64,000 nt of DNA from Microbacterium testaceum (GCF_020781835.1 NZ_JAJGNJ010000003.1:1-64000); one strand, 5' to 3'; counted from the stretch's first letter, positions 35,904-48,515 are shown. Numbers and translations: made by a program. The notes: generated by a model not told the origin, from the letters alone.

Positions 35904-37260
35904 CGGGCCGCCTCCTTCTTCTTGGCGGCGCGAGCCTTCGGCTGGCGCGCTCCGGGAGCCGGCAGGCGGAAGATCGCGCGCACCAGCGGCGGGGCCGCGA
36001 TGAAGAGCACGATGAGCGACTGGACGACCAGGACGATGTCGATCGGGACGCCGTTGGCGGCCTGCATGGCGAAGCCGCCCGCCTTGAACGCGCCGAACAG
36101 GATGCCGGCCACGAGGACGCCGACCGGAGTGGAACGGCCCAGCAGCGCCACCGTGATGGCGTCGAACCCAATGCCCGCGTCGATGCCACTGGAAAAGCCC
36201 GTGGTCACGGTGCCCAGCACCTGGTCGACGCCGGCGAGACCGATGAGGCCGCCGGAGATCAGCATCGCGTACACGTACATCGACTTCACGTTGATGCCGG
36301 CAACGCGCGCGGCGTGGGGGTTCAGCCCCACCGCGCGGAAGCGGAAACCGAGCGAGGAGCGCTCGAGGATCCACCACACCAGGATCACGGCCGCGATCGA
36401 CAGCACGAAACCGAAGTGGAGGTTGTACCCGGAGCCGAGCAGGTCGGGGAAGACCGCGGTCTCTTTCATCGCCGGCGTCGTGGGGTTGCTGGAGCCCGGG
36501 GCCTGCAGCAGCCCGGGGGTGCGCAGCATGTAGTACACGAGATAGAACGCGACGTAGTTGAGCATGATCGTGACGATCACCTCGTGCGCACCGGTGCGGG
36601 CCTTGAGCACCCCCGCGATACCGGCCCAGATCGCGCCGGCGGCGACGCCGGCGACGAGGGCGACCAACGCGTGCAGCCCCCACGGCAGATCGAAGGCGAA
36701 GGCGACGTATCCGCCGGCGGCGGCGGCGACCAGCATCTGGCCGCGACCGCCGATGTTGAACATCCCGACGCGGAAGGCCAGGGCGACGCCGAGGCCGGCC
36801 GCGATCAGCGGCGTCGCGAACGTGAGCGTCTCGGTCAGGGGCCGGATGCCGGTGGCGAACTCGGGCCTGCGGAAGTTGTACACCGCGCCCTGGAAGAACG
36901 ACGCGTACGCGCCGGACACCGACTGCCAGATCGCCGTCAGGGTGTCGCCAGGACGGGCGAAGAAGTATCCGGCCGCTGCCTGCACGTTCTCGTCGGTCGC
37001 GGCGATCATGATCGCGCCGACCAGCAGAGCCAGCACGACGGCGAGGACGGAGATGATCGCGTTCCCGGTGGCGATCTCGCGCAGGGCACGGCGCCACCGG
37101 TTCTCGTCCGATGCGGGCGGCGGTGACGTGACACGTGCGCCGGCGGCGGTGTCGACGACGGCGCCGCCCTCGAGCGCGACGTCTGCTTCGGTGGCGGCGG
37201 CCACTTCGGCGGCTCGGTCGGAGCGCGACGCCGTGGGATCGTGCGGGCTGTGCGGATCGC

Positions 37261-37264
<4 letters not shown>
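35900..37264 (-). CDS. Nucleoside ABC transporter permease (first subunit)
   Basis: A permease of 454 residues. A hydrophilic N-terminal extension of about 65 residues, rich in Ala, Glu and Asp, precedes the membrane region; this is longer than usual. Family blocks are TLTFATPLIAAGLGVALAFRVGMFNIGGRGQ (split here: F-R-x-G-M-F-N-I-G-G-x-G-Q), TIMLNYVAFYLV and GLNPHAARVAGIN. GTG 37264 overlaps the ATPase stop by GTGA. Confidence 0.9.
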
Positions 37265-38781
<1,517 letters not shown>

Positions 38782-38788
38782 GTTCCCG

Positions 38789-38794
38789 ATCCTA
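38789..38794 (-). promoter_or_regulatory. -10 box of the ABC ATPase gene
   Basis: TAGGAT on the minus strand, seven bases before ATG 38781. Confidence 0.55.
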
Positions 38795-38891
38795 GGTTCT
38801 GTGGCACCGCACGCGGGGGTGCGGTGGGACGGACGCCCCTCGTGAGGGTGTCTCATCCGACGCCGCGATCAGCGTCGCGCCCCATAAGGGA

Positions 38892-38920
38892 GGGGAGGCC
38901 GGCATGGAGCCGGCCTCCCC
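38892..38920 (-). terminator. Hairpin after the BMP lipoprotein gene
   Basis: Perfect 12-bp arms (38892-38903 and 38909-38920) with a 5-nt loop, 17 bp past the lipoprotein stop. It would cap most transcripts after the binding-protein gene. Confidence 0.82.
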
Positions 38921-38936
38921 CAGGAGAGTGGTGCTC

Positions 38937-40040
38937 TCAGCCGGCGAGGTAGGACTCGACGGTGATCGCGCCGCTGATGATGTCGGCCTTGAGGGCGTCG
39001 ATCTCGGTGGTCAGCTCGGCGGGGACGCGGTCCGACCAGTCGTGGTACGGGGCCAGGCCCACACCCTCGTTCTCGAGGGTGCCGACGAACGGCGCGGCGT
39101 CGAACTCGCCGTTGCCGGCGGCGACGATGGCGTCCTTCGTACCCACGTCGATGCCCTTCAGGATCGAGGTCAGCAGCAGGTCGCCGACCGAGGGGTCGGT
39201 CTCGTAGACGTCGGCGTCGACACCGACGAGGGCGATCTCGCGGCCCGCGTCCTGGATGGCGACAGCGGCCGACTGGTAGATCGGGCCACCGACGGGAAGG
39301 AGCACGTCGACGTTCTGGTCGATGATCGCCTGAGCGGTCTGGCGCGCGGTGTCGTTCGCCTCGAAGCCACCGGTGAAGGAGCCGTCCTGAGCGGCGCGGT
39401 CCCAACCGACGACGCGAACGGACGTACCGTTGTCGGCGTTGTACTTCTCGACGCCCTGCGCGAAGCCGTCCATGAAGATGGTGACGGTCGGGATGTTCAT
39501 GCCACCGAAGGTGCCGACGACGCCGGTCTCGGAGACACCCGCGGCGAGGTAGCCGGCGAGGTAGGCCGCCTGGGCGGTGTCAAAGATGATCGGCTTGATG
39601 TTGGGGGCGTCGGTCTCGCCGTCGAAGTCGCTGTCGACGGTGTCGTCGATCGAGACGTACTGCAGGTCGGGGTTCGCCGTGGCCGACTCCAGCGCCGCGG
39701 GGGCCAGGAGGAAGCCGACCGTCACGATCGTGTTGCAGCCCTGGTCGACCAGGCTCTGCAGGTTGGAGGCGTAGTCGGTCTCGGACTGCGACTCGACCTC
39801 GATGGGGGTCTGCGAGCCGAGCTCTGCGGCCGCCTCGTCGACGCCCTCCTTGCCGAGCTGGTTGAACGACTTGTCGTCGAATCCACCGGCATCCGACACC
39901 ATGCAGGGCAGGTAGTCGCTGGCGCCGGCACCGGCAGACGCGCCGCCGTCGCTCTCGGGCGCGGCACCGCAGCCGGCGAGCAGCACGGCCGTGCCGATCA
40001 TCGCGAGGCCGCTGACGACGGCCTTCTTCGTGGTCTTCAC
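38937..40040 (-). CDS. BMP-family nucleoside-binding lipoprotein
   Basis: A protein of 367 residues. The N-terminus is a lipoprotein signal with lipobox LLAGC (Cys24), followed by a Gly/Ala/Ser-rich linker. The BMP/Med domain starts VSDAGGFDDKSFNQLGKEGV, with GVVGTFGGMNIPTV and VLLPVGGPIYQSA later. Such proteins (PnrA-like) bind purine or pyrimidine nucleosides and deliver them to a YufP/YufQ-type permease pair. The salvage enzymes downstream agree. GTG 40040 has a TTGGAGGA ribosome site. Confidence 0.92.
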   Translation of the reverse strand: MKTTKKAVVSGLAMIGTAVLLAGCGAAPESDGGASAGAGASDYLPCMVSDAGGFDDKSFNQLGKEGVDEAAAELGSQTPIEVESQSETDYASNLQSLVDQGCNTIVTVGFLLAPAALESATANPDLQYVSIDDTVDSDFDGETDAPNIKPIIFDTAQAAYLAGYLAAGVSETGVVGTFGGMNIPTVTIFMDGFAQGVEKYNADNGTSVRVVGWDRAAQDGSFTGGFEANDTARQTAQAIIDQNVDVLLPVGGPIYQSAAVAIQDAGREIALVGVDADVYETDPSVGDLLLTSILKGIDVGTKDAIVAAGNGEFDAAPFVGTLENEGVGLAPYHDWSDRVPAELTTEIDALKADIISGAITVESYLAG

Positions 40041-40203
40041 GAATGGTCCTCCAAGAAGGGGCCCCCAACGGGTTCGGGGGACGATGGAGTCACGTTACCC
40101 ACTGTGACGAATCGCTTGCGTGTCGAGACCGGCCGCGCGAGCCAATGGTTACAAAGACGCAATCTCACGTGACGCGCGCGCCACACAACACCGCGAGGAC
40201 GGG

Positions 40204-40232
40204 ACCGGATGCCGCCGTCAACGGCATCCGGT
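40204..40232 (-). terminator. Hairpin after manC made of inverted GGATGCC
   Basis: Perfect 11-bp arms ACCGGATGCCG (40204-40214) and CGGCATCCGGT (40222-40232), immediately past the manC stop. Confidence 0.75.
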
Positions 40233-40233
40233 G

Positions 40234-41352
40234 TCAGAGCACGTCGCCGCGTCCGGTGAGCTTGAGGGCGTCCACGACGCCCTTGACGCGCTGCGCGTTC
40301 TCGCTCGTGGTGACCAGGAGCGCGTCCGGGGTGTCGACCACGACGATGTCGCGGACGCCGATGAGGCTGATGACGCGCTTGGTCTGCGAGACGACGATGC
40401 CGCTCGACGCGTCGGAGAGCACCCGCGCGTCCTCTCCGAGGATCGCCAGCTCGTTGCGTCCGCCCGAGGAGTTGAGCTTGGAGAGGCTGGCGAAGTCGCC
40501 CACGTCGTCCCAGTCGAAGTGCCCCGGGATGACCGCGAGGCGGCCCTTCTCTGCGGCCGGCTCGGCGACGGAGTAGTCGATGGCGATCTTCTTCAGCTCC
40601 GGCCAGATGCGGTCGACCGCGGGACCGCGGCGGTCGCGGTCGTCCCACGCCTCGGCGAGTTCGATCAGACCCGCGTGCAACTCCGGCTCGTTGACGGCGA
40701 GCTCGGCCAGCAGCACATCGGCGCGCGTGATGAACATGCCGGCGTTCCACAGGTACGAGCGGTCGGCGAAGTACCCCTTGGCCGTCTCCAGGTCGGGCTT
40801 CTCGACGAAGCGCTCGACCATGTAGGCCTCGGGTGCGCCGTCGACGATGAGTTCGTCGGACTGCTTGATGTACCCGAAGCCGACGGAAGGCTCGCTGGGT
40901 TGGATGCCGATGGTGCAGATGTAGCCCGCTCGCGCGACGGCGACGGCCTGGCGCACGGCGAAGTCGAACTGGCGCGTCTGGCGGATGACATGATCGGCGG
41001 CGAAGGAGCCGATGATCACGTCGGGCTCGCGGCGGACGAGGATCGCGGCGGCCAGACCGATCGCGGCGCTGGAATCGCGCGGCTCGGACTCGAGGAAGAC
41101 GTTGTGATCGGGCACACCCGGCAGCTCGCGTTCCACGGCGGCGCGGTGCGCGCGGCCGGTGACCACGGCAATGCGATCGGCGCCCGACAGCGGGGCGAGA
41201 CGGTCCCACGTGTCGCGCAGGAGCGTCTGACCGGACCCGGTGAGGTCGTGGAGGAACTTGGGGGCGTCCGCGCGCGAAAGCGGCCACAGGCGGCTGCCGA
41301 TCCCCCCGGCGGGGATCACGGCATAGAAGTCGTCGATAGCAGGTTCGGCCAT
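40234..41352 (-). CDS. manC: Mannose-1-phosphate guanylyltransferase
   Basis: A protein of 372 residues making GDP-mannose. It begins FYAVIPAGGIGSRLWPLSRADAPKF, quoted as the nucleotidyltransferase signature G-G-x-G-x-R-L-x-P-L. It continues with FAADHVI, RFVEKPDLETAKGY, YLWNAGMF and FDWDDVGDFASL. The C-terminal isomerase domain of bifunctional enzymes is absent. TAGTGT lies 7 nt upstream of ATG 41352. GDP-mannose would serve cell-envelope mannosylation. Confidence 0.92.
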   Translation of the reverse strand: MAEPAIDDFYAVIPAGGIGSRLWPLSRADAPKFLHDLTGSGQTLLRDTWDRLAPLSGADRIAVVTGRAHRAAVERELPGVPDHNVFLESEPRDSSAAIGLAAAILVRREPDVIIGSFAADHVIRQTRQFDFAVRQAVAVARAGYICTIGIQPSEPSVGFGYIKQSDELIVDGAPEAYMVERFVEKPDLETAKGYFADRSYLWNAGMFITRADVLLAELAVNEPELHAGLIELAEAWDDRDRRGPAVDRIWPELKKIAIDYSVAEPAAEKGRLAVIPGHFDWDDVGDFASLSKLNSSGGRNELAILGEDARVLSDASSGIVVSQTKRVISLIGVRDIVVVDTPDALLVTTSENAQRVKGVVDALKLTGRGDVL

Positions 41353-41359
41353 GGGACCG

Positions 41360-41365
41360 ACACTA
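41360..41365 (-). promoter_or_regulatory. -10 box of manC (leaderless)
   Basis: TAGTGT on the minus strand, seven bases before ATG 41352. Confidence 0.55.
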
Positions 41366-41433
41366 CTGGGCGCGCCCCCGCCGATCCGCGCACCGCCGTG
41401 GCCGAGCGGCACATGGAAACCGACGCGAAACTA

Positions 41434-41447
41434 TCTCGACATCGAGA
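41434..41447. promoter_or_regulatory. Palindromic operator candidate upstream of sdhCDAB
   Basis: TCTCGACATCGAGA is a perfect palindrome around CA, in the 214-bp divergent region between manC and sdhC. TAGTAT at 41491-41496 is a possible -10 box for the sdh operon. The regulator is unknown. Confidence 0.45.
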
Positions 41448-41566
41448 GAGTGTTAGGCGACCCTCATCCCTCGAATTCATAGCCCGGACGTAGTATTCGA
41501 TGGCGCCCGTGTGACGCTCGGGGCCTGTGCAGGCCCCCACACCGTGTTCGATCAGGGAGGACGACC

Positions 41567-42001
41567 GTGTCAGCACCAGCACGTGTCACGCCGTCGGTGA
41601 AAGAGACCACCTCGAAGAGGCCGCGCGGCACTCTCTACCGCGGCCGCGAGGGTATGTGGTCCTGGGTCCTGCACCGCATCACGGGCGTGGCGATCTTCTT
41701 CTTCCTCCTCGTGCACATCCTCGACACCGCCCTGATCCGCGTGTCGCCCGAGGCGTACGACGCCGTCATCGGCACGTACAAGAACCCGATCATGGGTCTC
41801 GGCGAAGTCGCCCTCGTCGGCGCCATCGCTTACCACGCGTTCAACGGGCTGCGCATCATCCTCGTCGACTTCTGGCCGTGGGCCACGCGTCACCAGCGTC
41901 AACTGTGGTGGGGCGTCCTCGGACTCTGGGTCGTCACGATGCTCGGGTTCACCCCGCGCCACCTCATCAACGTCTTCAGCGCCGTCACGGGGAGCCACTG
42001 A
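41567..42001 (+). CDS. sdhC: Succinate dehydrogenase cytochrome b556 subunit
   Basis: A protein of 144 residues with three membrane helices. WSWVLHRITGVAIFFFLLVHILD carries the conserved SxxHR-type quinone/heme region and His ligands (split: W-V-L-H-R-I-T-G and L-V-H-I-L-D). It anchors SdhAB and binds quinone. GTG 41567 follows GGGAGGAC. The stop overlaps sdhD (TGATG). Confidence 0.9.
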   Translation: MSAPARVTPSVKETTSKRPRGTLYRGREGMWSWVLHRITGVAIFFFLLVHILDTALIRVSPEAYDAVIGTYKNPIMGLGEVALVGAIAYHAFNGLRIILVDFWPWATRHQRQLWWGVLGLWVVTMLGFTPRHLINVFSAVTGSH

Positions 42002-42456
42002 TGTCCGTCGCCCAGGAAGCCAGCACGATTCCCGCGCCCCGTACGCCCGCCGTACGCAAGAAGGGCTCCAATCTCGAGAAGTGGGGCTGGGTCTACATGC
42101 GCGCCTCCGGTGTGCTGCTGATCGTCCTCATCTTCGGTCACCTCTTCGTCAACCTGATGACCGGCGACGGCATCCACCAGATCGACTTCGCGTTCGTCGC
42201 GGGCAAGCTCGCCTCGCCGTTCTGGCAGTGGTGGGACGTTCTGATGCTGTGGCTCGCCCTCATCCATGGCGCCAACGGCATGCGCACGATCGTCAACGAC
42301 TACGTCACCCACGCGCAGGTGCGCCGCATCCTCATCGGTGCGCTCTGGGTGTCGGCCGCGTTCCTCATCCTGCTCGGCACGCTCGTCGTCTTTACCTTCG
42401 ACCCCTGCCTCGGCGTCACCGAGAGCAGCTCCCTCTGGGAGATCTGCCAGGCGTGA
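42001..42456 (+). CDS. sdhD: Succinate dehydrogenase membrane anchor subunit
   Basis: A protein of 151 residues with three helices. The first has LIFGHLFVNLMTG, and LALIHGANGMRTIVNDYV holds a second conserved His. It pairs with SdhC as the membrane anchor. The ATG at 42001 shares its A with the sdhC stop. A hydrophilic N-terminal tail of about 30 residues precedes the first helix. Confidence 0.88.
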   Translation: MSVAQEASTIPAPRTPAVRKKGSNLEKWGWVYMRASGVLLIVLIFGHLFVNLMTGDGIHQIDFAFVAGKLASPFWQWWDVLMLWLALIHGANGMRTIVNDYVTHAQVRRILIGALWVSAAFLILLGTLVVFTFDPCLGVTESSSLWEICQA

Positions 42457-42503
42457 GCCGTGGCATCCTCCTTCCCGACTGAGACAGCAGAGGCATTGCA
42501 CAC

Positions 42504-44333
42504 GTGAGCACTCAGAACAGCGCGGACACGATCGTCAAGGACGGCGTGCACTACCACCAGTTCGACATCGTGATCGTCGGCGCCGGCGGTGCCGGCATGC
42601 GCGCGGCGATCGAGGCCGGCCCGGGCGCGAAGACCGCCGTGATCTCCAAGCTCTACCCCACCCGCTCGCACACGGGTGCGGCGCAGGGCGGCATGGCTGC
42701 GGCCCTGGCCAATGTCGAAGAGGACTCGTGGGAGTGGCACACCTTCGACACGATCAAGGGCGGCGACTACCTCGTCGACCAGGATGCCGCTGAGATCCTG
42801 GCGAAGGAGGCGATCGACGCCGTCATCGACCTCGAGAACATGGGCCTGCCCTTCAACCGCACGCCCGAGGGCAAGATCGATCAGCGCCGTTTCGGCGGCC
42901 ACACCGCCGACCACGGCAAGACCCCCGTCCGCCGCGCCTGCTACGCCGCGGACCGCACCGGCCACATGATCCTGCAGACGCTGTTCCAGAACTGCGTCAA
43001 GCTCGGTATCAACTTCTTCAACGAGTTCTACGTCCTCGACCTCATCACGGTGAAGGACGACGCAGGGCGCACCCAGGTCGCCGGCGTCGTGGCGTACGAA
43101 CTGTCCACCGGCGACCTCCACGTCTTCCAGTCGAAGGCGGTCGTGTTCGCCACGGGCGGTTTCGGCAAGATCTTCAAGACCACCTCGAACGCCCACACCC
43201 TCACCGGTGACGGCGTCGGCATCGTCTGGCGCAAGGGTCTGCCGCTGGAGGACATGGAGTTCTTCCAGTTCCACCCGACCGGCCTCGCCGGCCTCGGCAT
43301 CCTGCTCACCGAGGGCGCGCGCGGTGAGGGCGCGATCCTGCGCAACGCCAGCGGTGAACGTTTCATGGAGCGCTACGCCCCGACGATCAAAGACCTGGCT
43401 CCCCGCGACATCGTGGCTCGCTGCATGGTCCAGGAGGTCGCGGAGGGTCGCGGCGCCGGTCCTCACCGCGACTACGTGCTGCTGGACTGCACGCACCTGG
43501 GCGCCGAGGTCCTCGAGACCAAGCTCCCCGACATCACCGAGTTCGCCCGCACGTACCTGGGCGTGGACCCCGTCGTGGAGCCGGTCCCGGTCATGCCGAC
43601 CGCGCACTACGCGATGGGGGGCATCCCCACGAACATCAAGGCCGAAGTGCTCGCCGACAACGAGACGGTGGTGCCCGGTCTCTACGCCGCCGGTGAATGC
43701 GCCTGCGTCTCCGTCCACGGCTCCAACCGCCTCGGCACCAACTCGCTCCTGGACATCAACGTCTTCGGCAAGCGCGCCGGCCGGAACGCCGTCGAGTACG
43801 TCCGGACGGCCGACTTCGTCCCCCTCCCCGAGGATCCCGCGAAGGAGGTCCGCGAGATGATCGAGGGCCTTCGCGCCAACTCCGGCACCGAGCGCATCGC
43901 GGTTCTGCGCAAGACGCTCCAGGACGAGATGGACAAGGGCGCCCAGGTGTTCCGCACCCACGACTCCCTCGCCGAAGTCCTCGACATCATCGCCGACCTG
44001 CGCGAGCGGTACAAGAACGTCCACGTCGACGACAAGGGCAAGCGGTACAACACCGATCTGCTCGAGGCCGTCGAGCTGGGCTTCCTCCTCGACCTCGCCG
44101 AGGTCGTGGTGTACTCCGCGCAGAACCGCGAGGAGAGCCGGGGCGGTCACATGCGCGACGATTTCCCGACGCGCGACGACGAGAACTACATGCAGCACAC
44201 CATGGCGTACCTGACGGGCGACCCGCACTCGTCGCACCCCGCCGACCACATCGAGCTCGGGTGGAAGCCCGTGGTCTTCACGAAGAACGACGCCGGCGAG
44301 TTGCGCTACCCGCCCCTGGAGAGGAAGTACTGA
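42504..44333 (+). CDS. sdhA: Succinate dehydrogenase flavoprotein subunit
   Basis: A protein of 609 residues. FAD-binding [19 protein letters not shown] near the N-terminus; the covalent-FAD His is in [16 protein letters not shown]. Catalytic-site segments are [25 protein letters not shown] (as F-G-G-H-T and [11 protein letters not shown]), QFHPTGL and [13 protein letters not shown]. It oxidises succinate to fumarate in the TCA cycle. GTG 42504 is 47 bp after sdhD. Confidence 0.96.
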   Translation: MSTQNSADTIVKDGVHYHQFDIVIVGAGGAGMRAAIEAGPGAKTAVISKLYPTRSHTGAAQGGMAAALANVEEDSWEWHTFDTIKGGDYLVDQDAAEILAKEAIDAVIDLENMGLPFNRTPEGKIDQRRFGGHTADHGKTPVRRACYAADRTGHMILQTLFQNCVKLGINFFNEFYVLDLITVKDDAGRTQVAGVVAYELSTGDLHVFQSKAVVFATGGFGKIFKTTSNAHTLTGDGVGIVWRKGLPLEDMEFFQFHPTGLAGLGILLTEGARGEGAILRNASGERFMERYAPTIKDLAPRDIVARCMVQEVAEGRGAGPHRDYVLLDCTHLGAEVLETKLPDITEFARTYLGVDPVVEPVPVMPTAHYAMGGIPTNIKAEVLADNETVVPGLYAAGECACVSVHGSNRLGTNSLLDINVFGKRAGRNAVEYVRTADFVPLPEDPAKEVREMIEGLRANSGTERIAVLRKTLQDEMDKGAQVFRTHDSLAEVLDIIADLRERYKNVHVDDKGKRYNTDLLEAVELGFLLDLAEVVVYSAQNREESRGGHMRDDFPTRDDENYMQHTMAYLTGDPHSSHPADHIELGWKPVVFTKNDAGELRYPPLERKY

Positions 44334-44334
44334 G

Positions 44335-45117
44335 ATGGCATCCACCGTCATCGACACCGTCGACACCTCGGACGAGATCGAGCAGTCCCCCGCGGACACC
44401 GGCATCCAGTCGTTCCTGGTGACCTTCAACATCCGTCGTTTCGACCCCGAGGTCGACGACGAGCCGCGCTGGGTCGACTACGACGTGGAGCTGTACTCCA
44501 CCGACCGTGTCCTGGACGCCCTGCACAAGATCAAGTGGGAGGTCGACGGCTCGCTGTCGTTCCGCCGTTCCTGCGCGCACGGCATCTGCGGATCGGATGC
44601 CATGCGCATCAACGGCCGCAACCGCCTGGCCTGCAAGACGCTGATCAAGGACCTCGACATCTCGCAGCCGATCTACGTCGAGGCGATCAAGGGCCTGCCG
44701 CTGGTGAAGGACCTCATCGTCGACATGGAGCCGTTCTTCGCCTCCTACCGCGAGGTGCAGCCCTTCCTCATCGCCAACAGCAAGCCGGAGCCGGGCAAGG
44801 AGCGCATCCAGTCGATCGTGGACCGCGAGGTCTTCGACGACACCACGAAGTGCATCCTGTGCGCCGCGTGCACCTCGTCGTGCCCCGTGTTCTGGACCGA
44901 CGGCCAGTACTTCGGCCCCGCGGCGATCGTGAACGCCCACCGGTTCATCTTCGACTCGCGCGATGACGCGGGTGACGTGCGCCTGGACATCCTCAACGAC
45001 AAGGAAGGCGTGTGGCGCTGCCGCACCACCTTCAACTGCACCGAGGCCTGCCCCCGCGGCATCGAGGTCACCAAGGCCATCGCCGAGGTCAAGCAGGCGG
45101 TCCTGCGCGGTCGCTGA
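44335..45117 (+). CDS. sdhB: Succinate dehydrogenase iron-sulfur subunit
   Basis: A protein of 260 residues carrying electrons from SdhA to quinone. Cluster ligands are visible in order: [2Fe-2S] CAHGICGSDAMRINGRNRLAC (two Cys pairs), [4Fe-4S] CILCAACTSSCPVFW, and [3Fe-4S] CRTTFNCTEACPRGI. It begins one base after the sdhA stop and ends the operon at a strong hairpin. Confidence 0.96.
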   Translation: MASTVIDTVDTSDEIEQSPADTGIQSFLVTFNIRRFDPEVDDEPRWVDYDVELYSTDRVLDALHKIKWEVDGSLSFRRSCAHGICGSDAMRINGRNRLACKTLIKDLDISQPIYVEAIKGLPLVKDLIVDMEPFFASYREVQPFLIANSKPEPGKERIQSIVDREVFDDTTKCILCAACTSSCPVFWTDGQYFGPAAIVNAHRFIFDSRDDAGDVRLDILNDKEGVWRCRTTFNCTEACPRGIEVTKAIAEVKQAVLRGR

Positions 45118-45126
45118 TCCCCGCTT

Positions 45127-45161
45127 CGGACGGCGGGTGCGCTTCGGCGCCCCGCCGTCCG
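45127..45161 (+). terminator. Terminator of the sdh operon
   Basis: Perfect 11-bp arms CGGACGGCGGG (45127-45137) and CCCGCCGTCCG (45151-45161), ten bases past sdhB. Confidence 0.8.
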
Positions 45162-45272
45162 GCGTTTCCGGGGAGACGCCGTGCCCACCCCGATCGGTCC
45201 CGAGCGTCTTCGTGGCCACGTGACCCGCGACGGCTCTCGAAGCGAGAGCCCGGGGACGCGGCATCCATTCAT

Positions 45273-45278
45273 TAGGCT
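45273..45278 (+). promoter_or_regulatory. -10 box of the YihY-family gene (leaderless)
   Basis: TAGGCT, six bases before GTG 45285. Confidence 0.55.
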
Positions 45279-45284
45279 CGAACG

Positions 45285-46484
45285 GTGACCGAGAGCCGCC
45301 ACGACCCCCGACCGCTGCCCGGCGCGGCGACGGAGGAGACATCGTTGCGCGAGCGCCTCGAAGCCGCGCAGACGGCCGTACGCGAACGGCTCGACCACCC
45401 GATCGCGCGCGCCGCGAAGCTCGCGCAGCTGTTCCCGGTGCGCGTGTGGCGCCACTTCCTGCGGCACAACGGGTTCCTGCTGGCCGCGGGGATGAGCTAT
45501 CAGGGTCTGTTCGCGATGTTCTCGGCGCTGTATCTGGCGTTCGCGGCCGTCGGCATCTGGTTGGGCGGCAGCAAGACCGCCATCGACGGACTGATCCGGA
45601 TCGTCAACGGGTACATCCCGGGCATCATCAGCACGAACGGCCTGGTCAAGCCGGAGCAGGTCGAAGCGGTCGCCCAGGAGAGCGGCAGACTCCTGGGCGT
45701 GACCGGTGTCGTGGCCGGTGTCGTGGTCGTCTGGACGACGATCGGCTTCGTCACCTTCACCCGCCGAGCCGTGCGCGACACCTTCGGACTGCCCTTCGAC
45801 CTGCGCAACTACGTGCTGCTCAAGGCCCGGGACTTCGTCGCCTCCGTGCTGTTCGGCCTCGCCCTGCTCATGGGCGCTCTTCTCGGATCGATCACGACCG
45901 GCGCCGTCGACCTCGTGTTCGGTTGGATCGGCTGGACCCGCGAGACCGCGTGGTGGTCGCTCGGCGCCCGCGGGGTCTCGCTCCTGGTGGCGTTCGCCGT
46001 CAACACTCTCGCGTTGGCATCCCTCTTCCGCTTCCTCACCGGCACCGCGCTCCCCTGGCGCCGGATCTGGCCCGGGGCCCTGGTCGGATCGGCGGGTCTG
46101 ATCGTGCTGCAGGTCTCGGCGGGCTTCCTGTTCGTCTACACCCCGTCCAACCCGCTCCTGGCGACGTTCACCGTGCTCATCGGGTTCCTGCTGTGGTTCC
46201 GGTTCGTGGGCATCGTGATCCTGGTCGCCGCGGCGTGGATCGCCGTCGCGGCCCACGACCGCGACGTGCCGCTGCGCTCGCCCGAAGACCGCCGGGCGAT
46301 GGAGCAGACCGCGCTCGTCATCGCCGCGCAGGTCGCCGTGCGCGAGGCCGAGCGACGAGCCGCGCTGGCCCGCTGGCCGCGGCGCGGGTCGGCACGACGC
46401 CGCCTCCGCGCGGCCCGCGCCCGCCTCGCGCGCGCCGAAGCGGAACTCCCCGCCCCCCGTCGGGCGACGCTGCTGCTGGACTGA
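45285..46484 (+). CDS. YihY/BrkB-family membrane protein
   Basis: A protein of 399 residues. About six membrane segments (residues 65-325) include the family start FLRHNGFLLAAGMSYQGLFAMFSALYLAF (shown here as one hydrophobic block around AAGMSYQGLF). A basic, Arg/Ala-rich C-terminal tail of about 70 residues is probably cytoplasmic. Once thought to be RNase BN, the family is now regarded as membrane proteins of unsettled function. GTG 45285 is fixed by the -10 hexamer. It precedes xthA on the same strand by 72 bp. Confidence 0.86.
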   Translation: MTESRHDPRPLPGAATEETSLRERLEAAQTAVRERLDHPIARAAKLAQLFPVRVWRHFLRHNGFLLAAGMSYQGLFAMFSALYLAFAAVGIWLGGSKTAIDGLIRIVNGYIPGIISTNGLVKPEQVEAVAQESGRLLGVTGVVAGVVVVWTTIGFVTFTRRAVRDTFGLPFDLRNYVLLKARDFVASVLFGLALLMGALLGSITTGAVDLVFGWIGWTRETAWWSLGARGVSLLVAFAVNTLALASLFRFLTGTALPWRRIWPGALVGSAGLIVLQVSAGFLFVYTPSNPLLATFTVLIGFLLWFRFVGIVILVAAAWIAVAAHDRDVPLRSPEDRRAMEQTALVIAAQVAVREAERRAALARWPRRGSARRRLRAARARLARAEAELPAPRRATLLLD

Positions 46485-46544
46485 CCCGGGGTCGACGGCG
46501 AGGCTCGTCGTCGCAGACGCACGCTCGGTGTCGGAGGCCCCGGC

Positions 46545-46550
46545 TACGCT
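46545..46550 (+). promoter_or_regulatory. -10 box of xthA (leaderless)
   Basis: TACGCT, six bases before GTG 46557. Confidence 0.55.
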
Positions 46551-46556
46551 CGACGG

Positions 46557-47405
46557 GTGGCCCGTTCCGTACGCATCGTCTCCGTCAACGTCAATGGCAT
46601 CCGTGCCGCCGTCCGCAAGGGCATGACCGAGTGGCTCGACGCTTCGGGCGCCGACATCCTCGCCCTGCAAGAAGTGCGGGCGACCGCCGAACAGCTCGCC
46701 GAGGCGCTCCCGGGCTGGCAGATCGTCAACGACGAGGCCCTGCAGAAGGGCCGCGCGGGCGTCGCGATCGCGAGCCGACTCCCCGGCGTCGAGACCCGCA
46801 CCCACCTCGGACCCGAGCCGCTCGACGCCTCGGGCCGCTGGATCGAGACCGACTTCGACATCGACGGCGAGACCGTGACCGTCGTGAGCGCCTACGTGCA
46901 CAGCGGTGAGGTCGACACCCCCAAGCAGGATGCCAAGTGGCTCTTCCTGGATGCCATGGAGCGACGCCTCGCCGAACTGGGGCAGACGCGCCCGTTGGCC
47001 GTCGTCATGGGCGACCTCAACGTCGGACACCGGGAGCTCGACATCAAGAACTGGAAGGGCAACCGCAAGAACGCAGGGTTCCTCCCCCGCGAGCGCGCGT
47101 ACTTCGACCGGTTCTTCGGTCCCGCCGGCGCGCAGGTCGAGGGCGCGGACGGCTCGACCGGCCCGGGGCTCGGGTGGGTCGACGTGGGGCGACACCACGC
47201 GGGCGAGGTCGAGGGGCCGTACACGTGGTGGTCGATGCGGGGGAAGGCGTTCGACAACGATTCCGGATGGCGGATCGACTACCACGTCGTGACGCCCGCC
47301 CTGGCCGAGCGGGTCACCGACTACCGCGTCGACCGGGCACCGTCGTACGACACCCGGTGGAGCGACCACGCCCCGGTCATCGTCGACTACACCTTGGGGA
47401 TGTGA
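46557..47405 (+). CDS. xthA: Exodeoxyribonuclease III / AP endonuclease
   Basis: A protein of 282 residues of the EEP superfamily that incises DNA at abasic sites. Catalytic segments are SVNVNGIRAA, DILALQEVRA (metal-binding Glu), VVMGDLNVGHRELDIKN, WRIDYHVVTP and RWSDHAPVIVDY (catalytic Asp-His). The Trp/Tyr-rich substrate region is GPYTWWSMRG. It could act after the Fpg/Nei glycosylase encoded at 50.7 kb. Confidence 0.93.
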   Translation: MARSVRIVSVNVNGIRAAVRKGMTEWLDASGADILALQEVRATAEQLAEALPGWQIVNDEALQKGRAGVAIASRLPGVETRTHLGPEPLDASGRWIETDFDIDGETVTVVSAYVHSGEVDTPKQDAKWLFLDAMERRLAELGQTRPLAVVMGDLNVGHRELDIKNWKGNRKNAGFLPRERAYFDRFFGPAGAQVEGADGSTGPGLGWVDVGRHHAGEVEGPYTWWSMRGKAFDNDSGWRIDYHVVTPALAERVTDYRVDRAPSYDTRWSDHAPVIVDYTLGM

Positions 47406-47433
47406 TCCGGGGGTCGACACCTCTGCAGCGGCC

Positions 47434-48450
<1,017 letters not shown>

Positions 48451-48515
48451 CGCCGTCGGGGCCGGTGTGCGCCGAGCTGCCCACCGCGCCGAGTTCGCTG
48501 AGCAGCCTCAAGACA

